Source of the DNA: an uncultured bacterium
GTDB taxonomy: Bacteria; Bacteroidota; Bacteroidia; Chitinophagales; Chitinophagaceae
DNA length: 6,431 bases
NCBI GenBank assembly: GCA_903957405.1
Contig: CAJBPC010000723.1
Span: 1-6,431 of the forward strand
Direction of reading: 5' to 3'
The position numbers were made by a program, and so were the translations under genes. The notes beneath the pieces were generated by a model that was given only the letters and a program-made list of their open reading frames with translations, searched no databases and had not been told where the DNA came from. Positions 1 through 5,445 of the stretch are shown in pieces; position 1 is the first letter of the stretch, and each line of letters opens with the position of its first letter.

Positions 1-2
1 CA

Positions 3-461
3 TCGGCCATGGTCGCCCTCCGAAAGGCAGGGTTCGTCGTGCGTCCGGTTTCCATCGGAAGCCATCTGCTTGATGTGAGTGCGGTCAATTTCAAAACGAT
101 CGGGGATGACGACCTCAAACTGATCGCACCCGTTGCGAAAAACATCCTATGGTTGTCGCTGTCTGAGCGCGCCCTTACCGACCGGGTGATGGGATACATA
201 ACCCCTTGCGTGAATCTGCGGCGGCTCGATCTCCGGAGGACGGCAGTGACCGATGCGGCGGTGAAGGAGATGGTCAAACTCGGAGCATTGGAGTATCTGA
301 ACCTCGTTGGGACTGGATTGACCGATGCCGGCCTGCTCATGGCGGGAGAGATCCCTTTGCTCGAACGCATCTATTGCTGGGACAGTAAGGTCACCAAGGC
401 GGGTGCGGATAAATTTTCAACAATGCATCCGGATGTCAGCATAGACTTCGGAGTAAAATAA
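3..461 (+). CDS. C-terminal leucine-rich-repeat part of a larger protein (probably cytochrome c-type membrane protein), 5' end outside window
   Basis: The frame is open from base 3, so this is the end of a gene that starts upstream; the ATG at 9 is probably internal. About 152 residues are visible. Three to four degenerate leucine-rich repeats of roughly 24 residues can be read, with cores LWLSLSERALTD, LRRLDLRRTAVTD, LEYLNLVGTGLTD and LERIYCWDSKVTKAG, each followed by a short helix (for example AAVKEM). The -TD-GL- spacing is that of the LRRs that close planctomycete-type cytochrome c (PSCyt1) membrane proteins in Bacteroidota and Planctomycetes; the preceding segment (KAGFVVRPVS...NFKTIGDDDLKLIAPVAKNI) also resembles that family from memory. 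No CxxCH haem motif lies inside the window, so the cytochrome assignment is inferred. The gene ends 13 bases before the aldo/keto reductase and could be cotranscribed with it. An unrelated LRR protein remains possible. Confidence 0.7.
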   Translation, partial: SAMVALRKAGFVVRPVSIGSHLLDVSAVNFKTIGDDDLKLIAPVAKNILWLSLSERALTDRVMGYITPCVNLRRLDLRRTAVTDAAVKEMVKLGALEYLNLVGTGLTDAGLLMAGEIPLLERIYCWDSKVTKAGADKFSTMHPDVSIDFGVK

Positions 462-474
462 CTGAAACATCGCC

Positions 475-1365
475 ATGTCACGGATCGAAATGGAAAGGAT
501 AGTACTGGGGACGGCCGGATTGGCGGGGCTTTGGGGTAGGGTGGATCCGGATGAATCCGTGCGGACCATTCTGGAGGCATTGGAGATGGGGATTGTCCAT
601 TTCGACACGGCACCGGCCTACGCCGATGGGGAGATCCTGCTGGCAAAAGCCCTTCGTCTGTGGAAAGGGCAGAGGCCATTCGTGAGCACGAAAGCGGGCA
701 AGCTCCGGGCCGATGGTCCGGATATCGTGGTGTCCGATTATACGGCACAGGGGATACGGAAGTCTGTGGAGGACAGCCTTCGGAAATTCGGTGTCGAAGC
801 GCTTGACCTTGTCTTCCTCCATGACCCGACAGGCATGCTGCCGGAAGAAATTCCCGTCGCGATCGAGGCATTGGCGGGTCTGAAAAATGCCGGTTACCTG
901 CTGAATATGGGCATCGGCGGGAACTACGGACCGGAATGCTCCGACGTGCTCATGGCAGGAGGCTTCAGTCATTTCATGGGATATAATCGGTATAACATCA
1001 TTCGGCAGACTGCTGTTCATGAAGAATTCCCGGTGTTGAAAAGCGCCGGTCTTCAGGTCTGGCAAGCAAGTCCGCTCTATATGGGATTGCTTGGCCGGAA
1101 ATTCGGGGAATATGTTTCCGGCATACCCGAATGGCTACCGAAGGCCTACATCGACAAGGCCGTTCTGTTGAAGGAAGCATGCGACCGCAACGGACATGAC
1201 TTCACGGGCCTTGCTTTGAACTATGTGTACAACAGTCCGCATGTCGATAAGATCGTGATCGGATCATCCTCATTGGCGGAACTCCGCAGCACCATGGCGC
1301 AACTGGGTGATCCGTCACTGAGGGACGCTGCACTGGAGATGCTCGACCTGCATCGCGATCATTGA
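475..1365 (+). CDS. Aldo/keto reductase, L-fucose / D-threo-aldose 1-dehydrogenase-like
   Basis: A 296-residue cytoplasmic protein with no signal peptide, of normal length for the aldo/keto reductase family (TIM barrel, NAD(P)-dependent). The catalytic tetrad is visible: Asp44 and Tyr49 in HFDTAPAYADGE, Lys73 in VSTKAGK and His116 in LVFLHDP. The C-terminal part has the usual cofactor-side strands, QASPLYMGLL (about 199-208) and a VIGSSSLAEL segment (about 261-270). The pattern YT..GIRKSVEDSLRKFG.EALDLVFLHDP, together with a YN.YNIIRQTA.HEEFPVLK region, resembles the subgroup that oxidises C1 of L-fucose, L-galactose or D-arabinose to the aldonolactone. That specificity is inferred from resemblance and from the mutarotase-like and enolase-superfamily genes downstream. 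The start at 475 gives MSRIEMERIVLGTAG; an ATG at 490 would also preserve the fold. A 103-base gap follows, so the downstream genes may have their own promoter. Confidence 0.88.
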   Translation: MSRIEMERIVLGTAGLAGLWGRVDPDESVRTILEALEMGIVHFDTAPAYADGEILLAKALRLWKGQRPFVSTKAGKLRADGPDIVVSDYTAQGIRKSVEDSLRKFGVEALDLVFLHDPTGMLPEEIPVAIEALAGLKNAGYLLNMGIGGNYGPECSDVLMAGGFSHFMGYNRYNIIRQTAVHEEFPVLKSAGLQVWQASPLYMGLLGRKFGEYVSGIPEWLPKAYIDKAVLLKEACDRNGHDFTGLALNYVYNSPHVDKIVIGSSSLAELRSTMAQLGDPSLRDAALEMLDLHRDH

Positions 1366-1468
1366 CACATGCATTCCCGATGCATTGGGTAAATGATAAA
1401 ATAATACAATCAATTGCCATTTACTCCGCGCCCGTTATCATGATTTAATATTTACTTGCAATACGCAT
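1366..1468 (+). promoter_or_regulatory. AT-rich intergenic gap, possible promoter for the mutarotase-enolase operon
   Basis: This 103-base gap is the longest non-coding stretch on the plus strand before the PhyH gene. Its right part is much richer in A and T than the genes around it, as expected of a Bacteroidota promoter. No convincing TTTG / TAnnTTTG pair at the usual spacing could be found, so the promoter role rests on position and composition. Two ATGCATT copies lie at 1369-1375 and 1380-1386. A weak stem CCCGA-TGCA-TTGGG (1376-1389) lacks a T-run, so it is not a good terminator. An 8-base palindrome GCATATGC (1465-1472) covers the first possible start codon of the next gene. Confidence 0.3.
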
Positions 1469-1954
1469 ATGCATAACCGAAAAACAGTGATCAATATGTT
1501 TCCTCAAATGAAGCCGGCCCGCATGTTCCGCATCCTCATCCTGATGGTGCTTGTGGTATCTTCCTGCAATCTCCGGGATGCCGGCAAGAAGGAAAGGATG
1601 ACCCTGGTGATGACCACTGACCTGGTGGATGATCCGGAACTCATCAAGCTCTATGAGCACTTGCATTCGAAAGACGGCGTATGGCCGGAGATAAAAAAAG
1701 CGAACGTCGCCAGCGGCATTGAGGAGATAAGGATCTACCGCTACGGCAACAGGCTGACGATGATGGTCGACATCCCTGCCGATACCGACCTCGCAAAGAT
1801 GGATTCACTCTACTTGTCCGCCGATGCGCGGATCCCGGAATGGGGACGCTTCATGTCGGGCTTTCAAAGGTCTCTTCCCGGCGTGGACACGACGAGGAAA
1901 TGGGTCGATATGACATTGATACACCACTATCGCGATGGGGAATACCTCAAGTGA
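1469..1954 (+). CDS. RhaM-like (L-rhamnose mutarotase family) lipoprotein
   Basis: A 161-residue protein in two parts. Residues 1-33 form a lipoprotein signal: a basic start, the hydrophobic run ILILMVLVV and the lipobox V-S-S-C with Cys33 as the lipidated residue. The rest, about residues 44-158, matches the RhaM/DUF718 dimeric alpha-beta-barrel family of about 104 residues. E. coli RhaM has RRHNPIWPEL around catalytic His22; here the same place reads EHLHSKDGVWPEI, with His66, Trp72 and Pro73. IRIYRYGNRL and PEWGRFM correspond to later conserved strands. Family members interconvert anomers of L-rhamnose or related deoxy sugars; activity and substrate here are inferred. RhaM is normally cytoplasmic, so membrane anchoring is unusual. 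Possible starts are 1469, 1496, 1508 and 1523; 1508 gives a compact signal MKPARMFRILILMVLVVSSC and may be the true one. The enolase-superfamily gene follows after 23 bases. Confidence 0.82.
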   Translation: MHNRKTVINMFPQMKPARMFRILILMVLVVSSCNLRDAGKKERMTLVMTTDLVDDPELIKLYEHLHSKDGVWPEIKKANVASGIEEIRIYRYGNRLTMMVDIPADTDLAKMDSLYLSADARIPEWGRFMSGFQRSLPGVDTTRKWVDMTLIHHYRDGEYLK

Positions 1955-1977
1955 TTTAATCTTTTTAAACCTGATTG

Positions 1978-3108
1978 ATGTTTTTTATCGAAGGATTCGA
2001 GTTGCATAAATTGACGTTACCGCTTGGTCGCACCGTAGGGGACAACAATTGCAGTTATGATGTGATCAATGTCGTGGCTTTGGTATTACGGTCAAACCAC
2101 GGACACATGGGTTGGGGGTATTCCGAGTCGGCATGGCAGGGCAAGTTCAAGAACGATGCCTGGTACATTCGGGACGTACCCTCTGTGTCGGAGATGGAGG
2201 CTGAATTCGTCGCGTCATGGTGGCCGAGGCTTGCGCATAAAAGTCCGTTCGATGTGCAGGATGAAAGGGTATCCTTCTCCTCCGGATTTCCATATCTCGA
2301 CGCTGCAGTCCGTCTTGCATTGTGGGACCTCATGGCGCAGGAAAAGGATATCCCACTGTACTCCCTGTTGAATCCTGATACGAAGAAGACCGAGGCATTG
2401 TCTTACGGCAGTGTGTTGGATTTTCCATTGACGGACGAAGAGGCCCTGGACATCACGGGAAAGTTCATGGCGGACGGCTTCAGCATCGTGAAGGTCAAGA
2501 TCGGTGCGGATGATGTGCAGCGCGACATCGCCCGGCTGCAGCTCATCCAGTCATTTGCAGGAAAAGGGGTGAAGCTGACGGCGGATGCCAATGAGGCATG
2601 GGACGTCCGGACTGCGCTTGACAACATCGAAGCGTATATCAAGCACGGCATCGCCCTGGAATACATCGAAGATCCCCTGCGGAGGGATGACATCACAGGC
2701 TTTGCCGAACTCACGAAAAGAAGTCCGATACCCATCATCGGGCACGACTACGTGAACAACTTCGAAGACATCAAACGCCTTGTCGAATACGGCGGACTCA
2801 GTGGCATCCGCACAGGCAAGGATATCGATTACGCATTGCAGTGCATCGCCCTTGCGGAAACTGCGGGCATCCCTGTCTACCTCGGGAATTCCATGTTCGA
2901 GATCAATGCTCATCTCGCACTGGCATTCAGCCAGGTCGACCGGACTGAATTTTCCTACCTTGCGACCAATGACATCATCACATCCCCGATCACATTCAAG
3001 GGAGGATACTTACAGGCGCCGCAACTGAAGGGACATGGCTTGTTTCCTTTGCCGGAAATGTTGCTCAAGTACGCTGCCGACCACAAGCCCATAACCAAAG
3101 TCAAATGA
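1978..3108 (+). CDS. Enolase-superfamily protein (mandelate racemase / muconate lactonizing type)
   Basis: A 376-residue protein from the ATG at 1978; a TTG one codon earlier (1975) is a less likely start. The N-terminal capping domain (about 1-130) is followed by the (beta/alpha)7-beta barrel. Visible catalytic parts are Lys172-Val-Lys174 (KxK, strand 2), Asp203 in TADANEAW (metal ligand 1), Glu231 in EYIEDPL (metal ligand 2) and the third-ligand position in PIIGHDYVNN (His256-Asp257), where the family usually has GE or ADES. The strand-6 segment GIRTGKDIDYAL lacks the expected Lys or Asp, and GIPVYLGNSMFEINAH has Asn where mandelate racemase has its His. Such enzymes abstract a proton alpha to a carboxylate; typical jobs are sugar-acid dehydratase, epimerase or cycloisomerase. 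With the dehydrogenase and mutarotase-like neighbours, an aldonate or lactone substrate is likely but unproven. The gene overlaps the next one by ATGA (3105-3108), suggesting translational coupling. Confidence 0.87.
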   Translation: MFFIEGFELHKLTLPLGRTVGDNNCSYDVINVVALVLRSNHGHMGWGYSESAWQGKFKNDAWYIRDVPSVSEMEAEFVASWWPRLAHKSPFDVQDERVSFSSGFPYLDAAVRLALWDLMAQEKDIPLYSLLNPDTKKTEALSYGSVLDFPLTDEEALDITGKFMADGFSIVKVKIGADDVQRDIARLQLIQSFAGKGVKLTADANEAWDVRTALDNIEAYIKHGIALEYIEDPLRRDDITGFAELTKRSPIPIIGHDYVNNFEDIKRLVEYGGLSGIRTGKDIDYALQCIALAETAGIPVYLGNSMFEINAHLALAFSQVDRTEFSYLATNDIITSPITFKGGYLQAPQLKGHGLFPLPEMLLKYAADHKPITKVK

Positions 3109-3550
3109 AAGGCATCGACATTGCCTTAGCCGACGGCATTGTGATGTGCGCATACCTTGCGATACTCATCTATGCAGGTGTCCACATCAGCAAAAAGAAT
3201 TCGTTGAGCAAGACGAGTTCTTCCGAGGATCTTTTCCTTTCCGGCAGGTCGCTTCCCTGGTATAAATTCGGGCTTTCCATCTTCAGCACCAATGTGAGCC
3301 CGTCGATGTTGGTTGCATATTTCGGTGCTGTATATACCGGAGGGATGGTGCTTGCCAATTTTGAATGGATGGCCATCGTGCATACGGGAATGATACAGCC
3401 ATTCTTGCTGCTGGGCATATCTTTTGCCACTTCCTTCATTGGCCCTGGCCTTGTCGGCGGAGTGGAGAATCTCGTAGAAAGCGTGCCTGCCGAATACCGG
3501 TCCATTTTCAGGCCGGCATCATGATAGCGCTTTATATCATATTCCGATAA
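3105..3550 (+). pseudogene. Sodium:solute symporter (SSS family), N-terminal fragment, frameshifted and truncated
   Basis: The frame from 3105 stops at 3524 after 139 residues; SSS transporters have about 450-600. What is present is clearly SSS: the first transmembrane helix (about 10-28, ending AGVHISKK), the FLSGRSLPW motif (44-52), the sodium-site helix FGLSIFSTNVSPSML (55-69), NFEWMA (85-90) and a further helix FLLLGISFATSFI (100-112). VENLVESVPAEYRSIF (120-135) resembles the usual TLPEFLE.R loop. Adding one T to the TTTT run at 3505-3508 would continue the protein as FQAGIMIALYIIFR, the start of the next helix, but this also stops at 3548-3550. The remaining eight or more helices are absent, since the PhyH gene begins at 3561. 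This looks like a decayed gene with a point lesion plus a large 3' deletion, or an assembly error. Its intact ancestor would have imported the operon's sugar or sugar acid with Na+. The start overlaps the enolase-superfamily stop (ATGA). Confidence 0.8.
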
Positions 3551-3560
3551 ATCAACGAAA

Positions 3561-4388
3561 ATGAATATCATCCCGCAACACATCCTCGATGCTTTGCATG
3601 AGCCTTATCACGTCTCTCCCGAACAGATTGATTTCTTCAGGAAGAATGGTTTCGTCAAATTGCGCGATGTGCTTTCGAAAGAAGTGCTCGAGCAAATGGA
3701 CCATACGATCTCGGAAGAGGTGGACAGGCTCAACACACAGCAAAAGAACCTCTCGGACAGGGATACTTACGGCAAGGCATTCTTGCAGATCATGAACATA
3801 TGGCGGAATTCCGAGGCTGTCAGACAGATCGTTTTCAGTGAGCGCCTTGGCAAGATCGCCGCCGATCTGCTGGAGCTTTCCGGTGTCAGGCTCTACCACG
3901 ACCAGGCACTCTACAAGGAGCCCGGTGGAGGACATACGCCCTGGCATGCCGATCAGTATTACTGGCCCCTGTCAAACGGCAAGACCGTCACCGCCTGGAT
4001 CCCATTGCAAGAGACCCCGTTGGAAATGGGACCGCTTGAATTCAGCGCGGGCAGTGCGAGCCTGACCGAGGGCCGTGACAAGGAGATCAGTGATGAAAGC
4101 CAGGAAGTGCTGCAGGACCTGCTGAAGAAATCTGGATTCCCGCATGTGGTAGAGCCTTTTGAACTCGGCGAAGTCAGTTTCCATACGGGATGGTCATATC
4201 ACAGGGCTGGGCCGAATGTGACCGGTGACATGCGCAAGGTCATGACGATGATCTATATGGACAAGGACATGAAGCTCGTAGCCCCCGTCAACCCACACCA
4301 GCAGGCCGACTGGGATGCATGGTGTGCCGGTGCGGTCATCGGTGAAACGATCGAAACACCCACCAACCCGATCATCTATCGGCGTTGA
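3561..4388 (+). CDS. Phytanoyl-CoA dioxygenase (PhyH) family Fe(II)/2-oxoglutarate oxygenase
   Basis: A 275-residue cytoplasmic protein of normal PhyH-family length with a double-stranded beta-helix core. The N-terminal segment SPEQIDFFRKNGFVKLRDVL is the typical PhyH opening. The iron triad is His129 and Asp131 in TPWHADQYYWPL, plus His214 in GWSYHRAGPN; Arg225 lies 11 residues later (TGDMRKVMT) and would bind the 2-oxoglutarate carboxylate. AWIPLQETPLEMGPLEFSAGS (145-165) is the conserved strand after HxD. The family hydroxylates very varied small molecules, so the name does not imply phytanoyl-CoA as substrate. No place in known fucose or rhamnose pathways is evident; oxidation of a methylated or otherwise modified sugar or lipid part is a guess. 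The ATG at 3561 follows an A-rich leader 10 bases after the symporter remnant, so it is probably read as the last gene of the operon. Its end overlaps the converging AraC gene by 17 bases. Confidence 0.9.
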   Translation: MNIIPQHILDALHEPYHVSPEQIDFFRKNGFVKLRDVLSKEVLEQMDHTISEEVDRLNTQQKNLSDRDTYGKAFLQIMNIWRNSEAVRQIVFSERLGKIAADLLELSGVRLYHDQALYKEPGGGHTPWHADQYYWPLSNGKTVTAWIPLQETPLEMGPLEFSAGSASLTEGRDKEISDESQEVLQDLLKKSGFPHVVEPFELGEVSFHTGWSYHRAGPNVTGDMRKVMTMIYMDKDMKLVAPVNPHQQADWDAWCAGAVIGETIETPTNPIIYRR

Positions 4389-5244
4389 TTGATTCCTTGT
4401 TCAGGGCCTGGTATTCCGCAGGGGTTTTTCCGGTGAGTTGTTTGAAGTACCTGAAGAAATTCGCATAGTTCACGAATCCGCATTCATTGATGATCTGTGA
4501 GATGCTCAACTTGGATTCGGACAGCAGCTTACAGGCATGTTTTATCCGTATCTCGTGAAGGAAATCCGTATAGGTCTTGCCCGTCTTGATCCTGAAGTAG
4601 CGGCAGAAGGAATGTTCACTGAGATGCGCCACTGCGGCGATCTCCTTGGTATAGATCTTCTTGTGGAAGTGTTGGAGTGTGTATGAATAGATCTCATTGA
4701 TGCGGTCTTCGTTTTGATCATCGATCATCGGTTGGAATCCGATCGGAAGGATGAACCGCTGACCCTTGGATGCCGCGATGAGCGCAAGCGCCTGCAGCAG
4801 GAGAATGATCCTGCCCGGACCCTTTTCGTCAAGCATCTGTTTCATGAGCCTTGCCACTTCTGTTTTCGTTTGTCCGAGTAACAGTATGCCTCGTTCGGCT
4901 TTTTTAAGCAGCAGTTTGATGTTCCTTAGGTCTGGGAGTTCCAGGAATTCCTTGCCCCAGAATTCAGGTAGGAAATGTAGGACGATGACCCTGACCTTTA
5001 GTTTTCTGTTCAGGTATTTTTCGTCGTTCTTGAAAAGATGCGGAATGTTCTGCCCCAGCAGAAAGATGTCGCCTTCCTTGATCATGTGAACCTTGTCGCC
5101 AATGATGCACATGCCATCGCTCTTTTCGAAATAGACGAGTTCCACCTGCGGGTGATAGTAGTATTTGGCGTACACATACGACTCGACCTGTTCTCGGACA
5201 GTATATGAGTTTGATGATTCGATCTTGAGGAATATCGGCTTCAT
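4372..5244 (-). CDS. AraC-family transcriptional regulator with cupin sensor domain
   Basis: A 290-residue protein. Residues about 25-95 form a cupin-like ligand-binding domain (HPQVELVYFEKSDG, then IKEGDIFLLGQNIPHLF at 55-71, the usual H...E / GD.....PH pattern of sugar-sensing AraC proteins). Residues about 183-282 are the double helix-turn-helix DNA-binding domain: first HTH around 200-221 (KEIAAVAHLSEHSFCRYFR), second around 248-269, ending in the hallmark GFVNYANFFRYFKQLTGKTPAEY. The start at 5244 has no strong competing upstream start and fits the cupin N-terminus. The gene is divergent from susC (201-base gap) and converges with the PhyH gene. It probably controls the divergent susC operon, itself, or the sugar genes to its left, in response to a sugar; this is inferred from gene order, and the ligand is unknown. 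Confidence 0.92.
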   Translation of the reverse strand: MKPIFLKIESSNSYTVREQVESYVYAKYYYHPQVELVYFEKSDGMCIIGDKVHMIKEGDIFLLGQNIPHLFKNDEKYLNRKLKVRVIVLHFLPEFWGKEFLELPDLRNIKLLLKKAERGILLLGQTKTEVARLMKQMLDEKGPGRIILLLQALALIAASKGQRFILPIGFQPMIDDQNEDRINEIYSYTLQHFHKKIYTKEIAAVAHLSEHSFCRYFRIKTGKTYTDFLHEIRIKHACKLLSESKLSISQIINECGFVNYANFFRYFKQLTGKTPAEYQALNKESINADR

Positions 5245-5445
5245 GATGGTGGGAATGATACAGGTTGTAAATTATATACTTTTTTACCAAAAAAATGAAA
5301 CCATAGATGCCAATGTTAATAAGCCAAAAAAGTACAAGTATTCGCTATTCTTTGAATTCATCTTCTTTGTTATTCGTAGTTAATTTGACACGGGATGCGC
5401 AGTGTTTTTTTTGAACGAAAATTCCCAAAACCAAAACCAGTTAAT
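5245..5445. promoter_or_regulatory. Divergent intergenic region araC-like / susC
   Basis: This 201-base AT-rich region must hold the promoters of both the minus-strand regulator and the plus-strand susC-like gene. On the minus side, ATATAATTTAC (about 5267-5277 read leftwards) resembles a weak -7 element. On the plus side, TAATTTG (5381-5387) is close to the Bacteroidota TAnnTTTG box, one T short; TTTG copies lie at 5351-5354 and 5366-5369, neither at a good -33 spacing, so exact promoters cannot be assigned. The last 35 bases before the susC ATG are A-rich (CCCAAAACCAAAACCAG), typical of Bacteroidota leaders. No tRNA, riboswitch or terminator was recognised here. Confidence 0.5.
5339..5387 (+). 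promoter_or_regulatory. Imperfect direct repeat, candidate AraC-type operator
   Basis: TATTCG-N6-TTTG at 5339-5354 is repeated as TATTCG-N7-TTTG at 5371-5387. The two copies start 32 bases apart, about three helical turns. AraC-family proteins commonly bind direct repeats on one helix face beside their target promoter, and the right copy ends in the possible -7 box of susC. Half-sites of six plus four bases can arise by chance in AT-rich DNA, so this is a tentative call. Confidence 0.25.

Noticed and set aside
371..1065. Long minus-strand open frames opposite the aldo/keto reductase (371-871 and 478-1065).
   Set aside because: Their proteins are rich in Pro, Arg, His and Cys with no domain pattern, while the plus strand encodes an AKR with an intact catalytic tetrad.
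1376..1389. Hairpin CCCGA-TGCA-TTGGG after the aldo/keto reductase as a terminator.
   Set aside because: The stem is only five pairs including a G-T pair, and no T-run follows.
1975..1977. TTG as the start codon of the enolase-superfamily gene.
   Set aside because: An ATG follows immediately at 1978 and gives the same protein minus one residue; ATG is far more likely.
3501..3524. Programmed ribosomal frameshift at the TTTT run in the symporter fragment.
   Set aside because: There is no standard slippery heptamer and no clear downstream structure, and the shifted frame also stops within about 15 codons, so no full protein would result.
3561..4388. Reading the PhyH-family gene as true phytanoyl-CoA hydroxylase of lipid metabolism.
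   Set aside because: The motif set shows only the oxygenase family; no CoA or lipid genes lie nearby, and the family has very diverse substrates.
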